The position numbers were made by a program, and so were the translations under genes. Positions 18,159-26,828 of a stretch of 64,000 bases of DNA are shown one piece after another. The stretch is from Lentimicrobium saccharophilum (lineage in GTDB: Bacteria; Bacteroidota; Bacteroidia; Bacteroidales; Lentimicrobiaceae): assembly GCF_001192835.1 (NCBI RefSeq), contig NZ_DF968182.1, positions 1,676,968 through 1,740,967 of the forward strand, written 5' to 3'. The stretch's first letter is position 1. Each line of letters starts with the position of its first letter. The notes under the pieces were generated by a model that worked only from the letters and a program-made list of their open reading frames with translations, made no database searches and had not been told where the DNA came from.

Positions 18159-19445
18159 ATGAAAAAAAGCCTTCTCATCCTGCTCCTAACTCTGATTGCG
18201 CTTGTTTCAGGCGCTCAGGACACCATTACCATAATGCATTACAACCTGCTGAATTACGGTAATTATACTTCATATTGCACCTCATCCAACAACAACCACG
18301 AACAAAAGGATACCTACCTCAGAACCATCACGGGTCATGTGAATCCGGACATTTTCACCGTAAATGAAATCAGCCAATATGAATTTTATCACAACCGGAT
18401 ACTCACAGAGGTACTGAACGTATCAGGAAAGGACTATTACCGGAAAGCTGCGATCACTAATATTGCTGACTCGTATATTATTAACGGCCTTTTCTACGAT
18501 TCGCGAAAGCTGGTATTGTATTCACAGGCAGTGATGCAGTCTTACGTCAGGGACATCAACCTTTACAGGCTGTATTTCCGGAGCCCTTCACTGGCGAAGG
18601 GCGATACGGTTTTTATCAACTGTATTGTCGCGCATCTGAAGGCCAGTTCCGGCAGTTCGAATGAGGAGGCAAGGGCGGTTATGACCAATTCGGTGATGAA
18701 CTGGCTGAAAACCAATATGATGCCGGGCAATTTTTTGATAATGGGCGATTTCAATGTTTATACTTCTTCGGAGCAGGCTTATCAGAACCTGGTCAACCCG
18801 CCCGCATCAAACCAGGGCTTCAGATTCTACGATCCGGTTGATAAACCCGGAGACTGGAACAATAATTTTTCCTTTGCCGCCTGGCATACCCAGTCGGTAT
18901 CATCTTCGGGCAATGGTTGCCAGGCCAGTGGCGGCATGGACGACCGTTTCGACTTTATCCTTGCTTCGGCTGGTATCATGCAGGGGAACAAAGGGGCCAG
19001 GTATATTCCGGAATCCTACAAGGCGCTCGGACAGGACGGAAAACACTTTAACCGTTCAATAAATGATTCCCCGCAGAATACCAGCGTACCATCCGGTGTA
19101 TTGTCGGCACTTGCAGTAATGTCGGACCACCTTCCGGTAATCATGAAATTAAAAATCGACAGCGGCCCGACGGGCGGGATAACTGGCCCGGATGTATTTA
19201 AAAACGCCTTTGTTTACAGGGGCGACGACAGGATGAATTACCTCTGTATCTATTCGGACAGAAGCATAACAGTTGAAACCGGCATTTATGACCTCGCCGG
19301 AAACCTGAAATCCACCGGCATTTATCCGCTCTGCGGCGGAAGGAATGATATACTGATTGAAACTGACCGGCTCATGCCTGGCTTTTACCTGCTGAACATC
19401 CGTGATAAATCAGGGAATGACGCTACGATAAAACTGGCTCTTTAA
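18159..19445 (+). CDS. Secreted endonuclease/exonuclease/phosphatase-family protein
   Basis: 428 residues with a signal peptide (LLILLLTLIALVSGAQ), an EEP-fold domain (about 25-330) and a C-terminal beta-rich T9SS-like tail ending in LMPGFYLLNIRDKSG. EEP signatures are MHYNLLNYGNY near the N-terminus, VNEISQYEFYHNRILTEVL for the metal-binding Glu, LIMGDFNVYTSSE (Asp-x-Asn) and VMSDHLPVIMKL for the catalytic Asp-His. Members cleave phosphodiesters in nucleic acids or lipids; the substrate here is unknown. The ATG at 18135 is in frame, but starting at 18159 gives a proper signal peptide. The last 23 bases overlap the convergent glycosyltransferase. Confidence 0.85.
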   Translation: MKKSLLILLLTLIALVSGAQDTITIMHYNLLNYGNYTSYCTSSNNNHEQKDTYLRTITGHVNPDIFTVNEISQYEFYHNRILTEVLNVSGKDYYRKAAITNIADSYIINGLFYDSRKLVLYSQAVMQSYVRDINLYRLYFRSPSLAKGDTVFINCIVAHLKASSGSSNEEARAVMTNSVMNWLKTNMMPGNFLIMGDFNVYTSSEQAYQNLVNPPASNQGFRFYDPVDKPGDWNNNFSFAAWHTQSVSSSGNGCQASGGMDDRFDFILASAGIMQGNKGARYIPESYKALGQDGKHFNRSINDSPQNTSVPSGVLSALAVMSDHLPVIMKLKIDSGPTGGITGPDVFKNAFVYRGDDRMNYLCIYSDRSITVETGIYDLAGNLKSTGIYPLCGGRNDILIETDRLMPGFYLLNIRDKSGNDATIKLAL

Positions 19446-20622
19446 TTTCCGAATGCAATCCTTTTGACAACGGGCTCCTGGCTGCTTCAGCTGCCAGTTG
19501 AAGATAACGGGCTGCCCTTTCGCGGGCGGTCCCGAATTCAGGCAATTTGCGCTTTCCGTAGGCGACCATCCTTGCCTGAAGCACAGGATCATGATACAAC
19601 AATAAAATTTTCTCTGCAATATCTCTGGCATCCAACGGATTGAAATACACTGCCGCTTCACCGCACACATTACGGGCAAAGGAAAGATCGGAGGTAAGTA
19701 TAGGTAAGCCCATTTTCATTGCTTCGGGATAAGAAGCAGAAAAACAGTCGAGCAGCGAAGGCAGAAACATAAAATCGCATTGCCTGTACAGATGGGGACA
19801 ATCCTCCACATTGATGCGATCGGTAAAATGAACGGATTTCCTGTTTGATGGCTGCAGGCCATCGAATTGCTCTTTCCTGATGGTAAGAATAAATTTTACC
19901 CGCAGATCCGGCTCCAGAGCCTTCAATTCATCAATCACCCTGTTGATGATTTCCAGGTTTTTATAACGGTGGTTGGCTGAAATGGTAACCAGCCTCAGTT
20001 CCCCCTTCAGCCGTTCAGGCAGCTTAATTCTGTCGGACCACTGGGCCGGATGATTATAAATATTACTATATGTGTTGTGAACCTGAAAGATGCGCTTCTC
20101 ATCAATTTTAAAAATGCTGATAAGGCGTTGCCGCACTTCTTCTGTTTCCACGACAAGATAATCCACATAGCGGGTAAAAAGCCATTCTTTCACAAGATTG
20201 ACGAAATTACGCTTTAATAATTCAACCTTACTGATCACATTGAAGTAGGGCGAATCCCGGTAAACAAAGAAAGGGATGGCAAAACCCGCGATATGGGGGG
20301 CAGAAGGTTTCCAGAAAGTTGGCCCGAAAACAGTAAAAACCACATCCGGCTTGATCACACGTTCCAGCAGCTTCAGTCTGCTCAGCCGGCGATAGCTTAA
20401 CCAGCGCTTCTTCACCCCCCCCGGCTCTCCTGAAAAAGCCAGAAAAGAATAAAAACTGAAGTTATCTGGGAAACCCTTGCCGGAAATCTGGCTTTCAACC
20501 TCGGCTGATAAAAAAATATGGTACTCGTTGCCGGGGAAATATACCAACTCATTGATAAATGAGATGGCCACCTGCAACATCCCCCCCACATGAACATTCG
20601 ATGCATTAATGATGAGTTTCAT
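19423..20622 (-). CDS. Glycosyltransferase, GT4 family
   Basis: 399 residues. The opening MKLIINASNVHVGGMLQVAI carries the glycine-rich acceptor loop (NVHVGG) and the second half has ISANHRYKNLEIINRVIDEL (about residue 205) plus CFSASYPEAMKMGLPILTSD (about 290), the donor-binding EX7E-type region. Likely cytoplasmic and active in polysaccharide synthesis. It is monocistronic and separated from other glycan genes, convergent with the EEP gene. Donor and acceptor are unknown. Confidence 0.87.
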   Translation of the reverse strand: MKLIINASNVHVGGMLQVAISFINELVYFPGNEYHIFLSAEVESQISGKGFPDNFSFYSFLAFSGEPGGVKKRWLSYRRLSRLKLLERVIKPDVVFTVFGPTFWKPSAPHIAGFAIPFFVYRDSPYFNVISKVELLKRNFVNLVKEWLFTRYVDYLVVETEEVRQRLISIFKIDEKRIFQVHNTYSNIYNHPAQWSDRIKLPERLKGELRLVTISANHRYKNLEIINRVIDELKALEPDLRVKFILTIRKEQFDGLQPSNRKSVHFTDRINVEDCPHLYRQCDFMFLPSLLDCFSASYPEAMKMGLPILTSDLSFARNVCGEAAVYFNPLDARDIAEKILLLYHDPVLQARMVAYGKRKLPEFGTARERAARYLQLAAEAARSPLSKGLHSEIKEPVLS

Positions 20623-21100
20623 GTTGATCTGATAACTTAATTTTAACTAATCAGCGGGGTTTGAATATTTTACTTTTAGCTATAACCTTAATGATTGAGC
20701 AATCATATTCAAGCATTAAAACTAAAAATACCGGGTTTAATATGCCGAACCCGGATTCCCAAAATTTTGGCCTCTATAAAGATATGAAATATATAAGTAT
20801 TTGGTGCAGGCAATCCCAACGAAATGATAAAATAAATCATTTTGCCCGGGGAAATTATTATAATTTGACCGGAATGCTTTATGGGTGCTGGTTACAGAAG
20901 ATTGTAACAGCATACAACTTGCTTTTAAATATTTAGCCACTATTCAGTGTACTGAACCTGCCGAAGCGGCACAAAGGTACCATGTTCACCAAAACCTGTT
21001 TTTCTCATTTAGTTATTCTTAGTGGCTTTGTGGCAAATTCTTTCTTCATTTTATCCGGACAATGGTGAAAATAAATAACTCAGGTCAAAATAAAAAGGTT
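20623..21100. other. 478-bp AT-rich intergenic region
   Basis: Short frames here (for example 20661-20936 +) have no family resemblance, no promoter and unusual composition, and I do not regard them as genes. A degenerate inverted pair, AGCCACTA near 20935 and TAGTGGCT near 21021, with GCACAAAG and CTTTGTG inside it, may be an old palindromic repeat. Nothing else was seen. Confidence 0.45.
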
Positions 21101-21859
21101 TCACCTGAATAGGACTCCGGCCTTCAGGGTAATCCTGTTATAATGGGTAACTGTTTTTCTGCTGTAATTACCGCTCCGGTCATAGCCGGGGGATGTCCGC
21201 GACAATTCCTGATAGCGGTATCCAATGCCTATCAGAAAGGCACTTCTTTCCCCGACAGAAATCTTTAATCCTGCCTCCGGATTAAGAAGCACTCCCCCGT
21301 AATTCCTTCCCTGACTCCCATTCTGGTATGAGTCCGGATTCTTTGAAAGGGGAAACGCATAACCACTCCTCAACGACAGGTAAGGGGTCAAAACATCCGG
21401 CTTCATGAAAAATAATAATTCTGCAAAAACAGGCAAAACACTCCATCCGAAGTATTCATATCCCAGTCCGGCCCCTGTAAAAAAATTTTGATTCCAATGA
21501 TACCCATTGACCATGGTCATGGAGAGATATGGGACAAAGCCGTCAGCTCCCTCGCCAAAAAGCAGGGAGCCACTGCTCAGATTATAATAGCCGTTGCGTT
21601 TATCGGATGACCGCTGGCAGAAGCCCAGAATATTGACACTATCCACCTCCCCTATGGAAAATAGCCAGGATCCGCAATCATTATCTATTCTGACCCCCCG
21701 GAGGCTATCGCAATAAATCAGGTTTCCGGTAAGCACTGATCCCGATTTCAGGAAAATAACATCCTGCCTCCTGTTCTGGGCCGAAGCGCCACCCGGCAAT
21801 AACAAACCAGCATACAAGCATATAAATGTAACCCTGCAGATACGATTGAGATCAGACAT
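21101..21859 (-). CDS. Outer-membrane beta-barrel-like protein of an ECF-sigma operon
   Basis: 252 residues with a signal peptide ending near GGASAQ, a short N-terminal domain (QDVIFLKSGSVLTGNLIYCD, as in small periplasmic beta domains) and a C-terminal region rich in alternating hydrophobic and aromatic strands ending LKAGVLFR, as in small outer-membrane barrels. An upstream in-frame ATG at 21880 overlaps the previous gene; the ATG at 21859 gives a cleaner signal peptide. It is the last gene of the 25055-21101 unit. I do not recognise a specific family. Confidence 0.65.
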   Translation of the reverse strand: MSDLNRICRVTFICLYAGLLLPGGASAQNRRQDVIFLKSGSVLTGNLIYCDSLRGVRIDNDCGSWLFSIGEVDSVNILGFCQRSSDKRNGYYNLSSGSLLFGEGADGFVPYLSMTMVNGYHWNQNFFTGAGLGYEYFGWSVLPVFAELLFFMKPDVLTPYLSLRSGYAFPLSKNPDSYQNGSQGRNYGGVLLNPEAGLKISVGERSAFLIGIGYRYQELSRTSPGYDRSGNYSRKTVTHYNRITLKAGVLFR

Positions 21860-21869
21860 CAGGCATTTT

Positions 21870-23162
21870 TTAAGGAACATACACCGGAATATGACTGATA
21901 AGAACGAGGTTGTTCAGGTCGGAATAGTTATACTGATATAATCCACCGGAGCCGATAAGCATCAGCAGTCCATTGTAAGGTATAACATCATAGGTTCTAA
22001 TATCCGGGAAATGGGCCAGCTGGTTCAGGTGAATATTCATGGGGTCTGTGGCATCGTATACCTTCAGCCCTGCATCCCCGTCACAGATAAACAGAATGTG
22101 ATTATCTATTCCAAGCCCGTGAGGATTGAACATGGGATAAGATTTTACAAGAAAGGGATGCGCGAGCGAAGAAATATCCACCACATCAAGCTGGTTGGTA
22201 AATCCGTTGCACTGCGTGCCGGAACGGAGGGTAACATAAGCATAGTTCCCTTCTATAACGACCGGATCACACGAATTAATATGCTCAAAAACGGAAACAA
22301 AAGCCGGCGCGGCAGGATTGGAAAGGCTATACACCATCATCCCTGTGGTTGTCCCGAGAAACAGATGATTGTTATATGGAAAAATGGTCTCTACCTGCCT
22401 GTCGAGTAAAATTTCAGGATTCATGGTAATGCCAGGTGTGGGATTGATGCTGAACACTTTCAGGGAACTGTTGTGAACCGCGTAAAGGAAATTGTTATTC
22501 AGCGTAAACCTGGCCATGGAACCTGCCAGCCCTGTGCCGGAAGAAGCTATGGCAACCTCATTGGACCCCAGGGTAGGAACGCCCATGTTATCAAAATACA
22601 GCGTCTCATTGCGATAGGTGTTCCCTTTTTCCACCAATTCGGTAACCTCTTTGGTCTCCCAACCAACTACAATCCCTTTTTCCCAGTCAAGGCCATACAC
22701 AGGGTAGGTGTAATCAAAAACAGGCAGTACATTCGGAAAGGCATCTTCAACCCGGTCGATCTCCACCGGATTCATCGGATCCGAAATATCAATTGCTACC
22801 AGATCAATGAAACTGTCTGCATAAAGGATGTTTCCCTTTATAGCGATATCATAGTTTCCCGGAATTTCAAGGAATGTGGAAATCACAGGATTAGCCGGAT
22901 CGCTGTTGTCCACTACATGCACCCCTTTGCTTATCTCGTTAATAAACAAATAATTATCCTTAAAATAGATTTTACCCGGTTGTTCCATCTGCCGGGGATC
23001 CGATCGCTTTACCGACGCGCGGAACTCATCAAAGCCCATATATACGGGTACATTGGCGGTGTAAGTAACTTCCTCAAAAGTTTTATCCTGACAAGCATTA
23101 AATAACACTGACGCAGGCAGAATTAAAAGTACAGCAGACAGAATGAATTTCAGCGTTTTCAT
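21870..23162 (-). CDS. LVIVD-repeat lipoprotein
   Basis: 430 residues. A signal peptide with the lipobox LFNAC marks a lipoprotein, cysteine at about residue 24. The body is built of repeats of the LVIVD type, each with a Gly-hydrophobic core ending in VVDNSDPANPV, AIDISDPMNPVEI, VYDATDPMNIH and so on, predicting a beta-propeller on the outer membrane. The frame opens at 23228, but the ATG at 23160-23162 begins the signal peptide. Third gene of the sigma-factor unit. Its ligand is unknown. Confidence 0.87.
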   Translation of the reverse strand: MKTLKFILSAVLLILPASVLFNACQDKTFEEVTYTANVPVYMGFDEFRASVKRSDPRQMEQPGKIYFKDNYLFINEISKGVHVVDNSDPANPVISTFLEIPGNYDIAIKGNILYADSFIDLVAIDISDPMNPVEIDRVEDAFPNVLPVFDYTYPVYGLDWEKGIVVGWETKEVTELVEKGNTYRNETLYFDNMGVPTLGSNEVAIASSGTGLAGSMARFTLNNNFLYAVHNSSLKVFSINPTPGITMNPEILLDRQVETIFPYNNHLFLGTTTGMMVYSLSNPAAPAFVSVFEHINSCDPVVIEGNYAYVTLRSGTQCNGFTNQLDVVDISSLAHPFLVKSYPMFNPHGLGIDNHILFICDGDAGLKVYDATDPMNIHLNQLAHFPDIRTYDVIPYNGLLMLIGSGGLYQYNYSDLNNLVLISHIPVYVP

Positions 23163-23239
23163 GATTCCGGAATTTTGAATTTCTGTTAATAGATGCCCCT
23201 TCGGCGCCATGGTTGCATCCGCAGGCAAGATAAAACCGG

Positions 23240-24517
23240 TTAACGGATTTTAATGCGGATTCCTGCTTGAAATGAAGGCCAGGCAATCCTTGCACTCCTG
23301 ATATTATATGGCTGTGATTTGTTCATAAAAAAGCATTGCATACCAGCCATTCCGTAGATCGACATTGTCCCTGAGAATTTCAGTTCCCCTCCCAGACCGG
23401 TAAGCGATGAAATCTGGAAACCGCTGATGCTTTCATGCCTGTTTGCTGATTCATTCAGAAGTCCTGAATGGTAAGTCGAGGATGTAACGCGGCTTGAAAT
23501 GCCTTTTTCAAAAATAAAGGATTGCGATGCAAAAAATCCGGCACGTCGTCCGTCAATTACATTAAACCGCAAGCCAAGCGGCACGCCGAGATAGGTGAGT
23601 TCATTCCGGTATTCGCGGTAAGCCGAGTTTAGCTCGGTAGTTCTGATCAGGTAGCCCAGCCGTGAATATACCAGTCCGCTTTCTGCAGCCCATCTCCGCG
23701 CGAACGGTTTACTTATAATCAGCCCAAGGATAAACGGTGCCTGATGCTCAGTACTTTCTACTTCATCAAAATAGGATGTTTCTGCAGCCAGTCCGGAGGA
23801 AACGGCATCAAGGCTGTAATTGCCCCTGTTCGATTCCAGTGAATAATCCTGCTGCGTGAGCTCTATCGCGGGATTTGTACCGTATTGCAGGGCCAGTAAC
23901 CAGCCATTGTCCGGAACATTTTCGTTTGACGGCGCCTGAGGTAAGTTATTTTCCTTTATCACAGGAGTATTCCCGGCGATAACCGGCACTACTTCGGCGA
24001 TTTCTGTTTCCGCTGCATAAACTGCTTCATCACCCTGAATTTCGGAAAGCGTTTCCGGCCTGTCATGCACCAGAGCGGCATCGGCCTCCCGGATTACTTC
24101 GGCAGCCAATGTTTCAGCTGTCAATGCAGCTTGCTGAGGCAGAGGTGCGGAAATCCGCTTTTTCCCTGAATACTGCATGGCAATCCGGACCTGAGTAATA
24201 GCGGGCTCTGCATCTGACAAGCTACCATCCGTCGCTTTACCCGAAGAACCCGAAAGAGAATCTTCCGGATTGGAAACCAGATTCTGTTCTGAAAGCATGA
24301 CATTTCCGGAATGCGGCACCGGAACGATCAGTTTGTAACCGATGCCGATCAACAGCAACAGGGTGGCAGCAACCAGGGTATGTCTCAAAAGAATAAACCG
24401 CCTGCGGCGATGCATGCCCGCACGGATGCGATCCCACATGAGTTCAGGCGGTGCGGCTTCAAACTGCGACAGCTGTCTGCCCGCCTGCTCTCTCAGATTA
24501 TCCTTTATTCTTTTCAT
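23240..24517 (-). CDS. Anti-sigma-like/outer-membrane barrel fusion protein
   Basis: 425 residues. The N-terminus (about 1-42) is a cytoplasmic helical segment, QAGRQLSQFEAAPPELMWDR, like the short anti-sigma region of Bacteroidetes ECF operons. A single membrane helix (about 47-65) is followed by a long low-complexity periplasmic linker (about 70-230) and then a C-terminal region resembling an outer-membrane barrel (FILGLIISKPFARRWAAESG, LTYLGVPLGLRFNVIDGRRA, ending AGIRIKIR). It lies 13 bases after the ECF sigma gene. The same polypeptide may link both membranes. Function is inferred from position. Confidence 0.7.
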   Translation of the reverse strand: MKRIKDNLREQAGRQLSQFEAAPPELMWDRIRAGMHRRRRFILLRHTLVAATLLLLIGIGYKLIVPVPHSGNVMLSEQNLVSNPEDSLSGSSGKATDGSLSDAEPAITQVRIAMQYSGKKRISAPLPQQAALTAETLAAEVIREADAALVHDRPETLSEIQGDEAVYAAETEIAEVVPVIAGNTPVIKENNLPQAPSNENVPDNGWLLALQYGTNPAIELTQQDYSLESNRGNYSLDAVSSGLAAETSYFDEVESTEHQAPFILGLIISKPFARRWAAESGLVYSRLGYLIRTTELNSAYREYRNELTYLGVPLGLRFNVIDGRRAGFFASQSFIFEKGISSRVTSSTYHSGLLNESANRHESISGFQISSLTGLGGELKFSGTMSIYGMAGMQCFFMNKSQPYNIRSARIAWPSFQAGIRIKIR

Positions 24518-24530
24518 TTTGGCAATATAT

Positions 24531-25055
24531 TTAACTTTTTAAGCGCTGCTGCAGCCAGGCCCTTGCCCTAGCATACTGCGATTTGGATGTTCCTTCGCTG
24601 ATTCCGAGCAATTGCCCGATTTCTTTATGTGAATGGTTTTCAACGGCATAAAGATTAAACACAGCCCTGAATCCTGCCGGCATTTCCTGTATCAGCCTGA
24701 CCAGCACATCAGTATCAGGAATATCTTCCACATCTTCCACCTGATCGCTTACCTGAAGGTCGTCGTCCAATGGCGAAGCATAACGGAAAACGTCCTTCTT
24801 CCTGAGTATTTCGAGCGAGGTATTTACCATAATCCTTCGCATCCAGCCCTCGAAAGAACCTTCCATCCTGAAGCTTTTCAGGCGGGTAAAAACCCTGATA
24901 AACCCTTCCTGCAAGAAATCCTCAGCCATCCCCTGATCGGCGGCATAACGAAGACATACCCCGAACATCTTCCGGGCATACGTATTATACAAGCGCTTCT
25001 GGGCATGCACATCGCCTTTGAGGCAATCCTTCAGGAGTTGCTGTTCATCCATCAA
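24531..25055 (-). CDS. ECF RNA polymerase sigma factor
   Basis: 174 residues, typical of ECF sigma-70 family proteins. Region 2 contains YNTYARKMFGVCLRYAADQG and FLQEGFIRVFTRLKSFRMEG; region 4 has NLYAVENHSHKEIGQLLGIS as the helix-turn-helix, ending SKSQYARARAWLQQRL. It heads an operon of an anti-sigma/barrel protein, an LVIVD lipoprotein and a small barrel protein, so it probably controls its own operon in response to envelope state. Confidence 0.93.
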   Translation of the reverse strand: MMDEQQLLKDCLKGDVHAQKRLYNTYARKMFGVCLRYAADQGMAEDFLQEGFIRVFTRLKSFRMEGSFEGWMRRIMVNTSLEILRKKDVFRYASPLDDDLQVSDQVEDVEDIPDTDVLVRLIQEMPAGFRAVFNLYAVENHSHKEIGQLLGISEGTSKSQYARARAWLQQRLKS

Positions 25056-25275
25056 TTGTTCAGAAGCGCTGTTAAGTCCGGATCAAATCTGAGATGCATC
25101 ATACACGCAATGGTTGCATGCTAAATTAGTTAAATGTTTGCAATCTGCCCGGCCGCAGAAGTCATCAACCTTCGCATGGCAGTATGATTGACTGACAAAA
25201 TAATCAGATTCAAACCCGATCGTCCAAAACATCAATAAAGTTTGAACCTTTCAATCAGCCGACATAATAATCACC

Positions 25276-25283
25276 TAAATTTG
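25276..25283 (+). promoter_or_regulatory. -7 box for cinA
   Basis: TAaaTTTG followed by C, about 70 bases before the cinA ATG at 25355. Confidence 0.3.
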
Positions 25284-25354
25284 CCGCTGTCATTACAGAA
25301 CCGGAGTTTTATTCCGGTTTTACGGTGAACCGGCAATCATTATATACCCAATCC

Positions 25355-26590
25355 ATGAATGCAGAAATCATTACCATAGGCGACGAACTGCTTATCGGGC
25401 AGGTTGTTGACACCAATTCCGCATGGATGGCGGAACAGCTGAACCTTATCGGAATCAGGGTAGTGCAGATCACGAGCATATCTGACCAGCGGAAGCACAT
25501 TCTTACCACGCTGAAAGAAGCTTCATCGCGTGCTGACATCATTCTTATTTCGGGAGGCCTGGGCCCAACGCGCGATGATATCACGAAAACCACCCTTTGC
25601 GAATACTTTAACACAAAACCGGTGTTCAACCAGGATGCTTATGAGAATATCGTCCGGCTTTTCGGTTCACGCGGATTCGTGATCACTCCGCTTAACTGCG
25701 CCCAGGCGGAAGTACCGGAAAGCTGCACCCCGCTGCTGAATGTTAACGGCACAGCTCCCGGCATGTGGTTTGAAAAAGATGGAATCATCTATGTTTCAAT
25801 GCCCGGCGTGCCATTTGAGATGAAAGGCCTGATGACTACCCATGTGCTGCCGCGGCTTTCGAAACTCAGCTCAACAGGCATCGTGCACCGGACAATCCTG
25901 ACGCAGGGAGTTGGAGAATCATTCCTTGCTGCTAAGATTGAAGACTGGGAAACCGCGCTGCCTGATTATATCAAGCTGGCTTACCTTCCGCAACCAGGTA
26001 TCGTAAGGCTCAGGCTGACAGCTTCAGGCCCTGACAGGACACTGCTTGAAAAAGAAATAAATGAAAGGGTAACAAAACTATACGGCCTGATCCCGGAATA
26101 TATTTTTGGCGAAGGCGACGAAACGCTTGAAATGGTCGTAAGCAAGCTTTTGAAAGCCCATGGCTTCACCCTCGCCACTGCCGAAAGCTGTACGGGAGGT
26201 TACATTGCCCACCTGATTACCAGCATCCCCGGAAGTTCCGCGTTTTTCAAGGGCTCGGTAGTTGCTTATGCCAATGAGATCAAGGAACATCTGCTTGGTG
26301 TAACACCCGACACCCTTGCCAGGTATGGAGCCGTCAGCCAGGAAACGGTTTTTGAAATGGCCGCCGGTATCATCCGGCATCTTAAAGTTGACTGTGCCGT
26401 CGCTGTTTCAGGAATCGCCGGCCCTGACGGAGGGACACCCGACAAACAGGTAGGAACTACATGGATTTCAGTACTTTCGCCAAAAGGCGCTGAAACAAAA
26501 ATGTTTACATTCGGTGAGCACCGGGGCCGCAATATCAGAAGGGCAGCCCTGGCAGCATTGGATATGCTGAGAAAACAACTCAGTATCTGA
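25355..26590 (+). CDS. cinA: CinA-like competence/damage-inducible protein
   Basis: 411 residues. The N-terminal molybdopterin-binding-like (MoCF/COG1058) domain has AEIITIGDELLIGQVVDTNS and SGGLGPTRDDITK; the C-terminal nicotinamide-nucleotide amidase (CinA-C) domain has LATAESCTGGYIAHLITSIP and AVSGIAGPDGGTPDKQVGTT. Full-length family members hydrolyse NMN to nicotinate mononucleotide and/or ADP-ribose in the cytoplasm. The frame opens at 25325, but MNAEIITIGDE at 25355 matches the family start. It appears to be monocistronic. Confidence 0.93.
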   Translation: MNAEIITIGDELLIGQVVDTNSAWMAEQLNLIGIRVVQITSISDQRKHILTTLKEASSRADIILISGGLGPTRDDITKTTLCEYFNTKPVFNQDAYENIVRLFGSRGFVITPLNCAQAEVPESCTPLLNVNGTAPGMWFEKDGIIYVSMPGVPFEMKGLMTTHVLPRLSKLSSTGIVHRTILTQGVGESFLAAKIEDWETALPDYIKLAYLPQPGIVRLRLTASGPDRTLLEKEINERVTKLYGLIPEYIFGEGDETLEMVVSKLLKAHGFTLATAESCTGGYIAHLITSIPGSSAFFKGSVVAYANEIKEHLLGVTPDTLARYGAVSQETVFEMAAGIIRHLKVDCAVAVSGIAGPDGGTPDKQVGTTWISVLSPKGAETKMFTFGEHRGRNIRRAALAALDMLRKQLSI

Positions 26591-26781
26591 TTACCCAAAA
26601 CCGGCCGCGCAAATTATGAAAAATCCTGTTTAAGATTGCATATCTTATTTCTTTTCAACCTGTTGTCATCGATAAGGACACAGAACAATCAACCATCTGG
26701 TTTATAAAATAATTTAATAACTATACAGGTAGATTGAAATAATTTTATTATTTCCGGGCATCCATTTCAATTTGTAAAGAA

Positions 26782-26789
26782 TAGTTTTG
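26782..26789 (+). promoter_or_regulatory. -7 box for the Omp28-like gene
   Basis: TAgtTTTG followed by CA, 39 bases before the ATG at 26829. Confidence 0.35.
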
Positions 26790-26828
26790 CACATTTGTTG
26801 CCACGATAAACATCCTAAACCCTAATCC

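Noticed and set aside
20661-20936. 91-residue frame in the 20623-21100 desert
   Set aside because: No homology, promoter or codon pattern; overlapping frame on the other strand is equally long.
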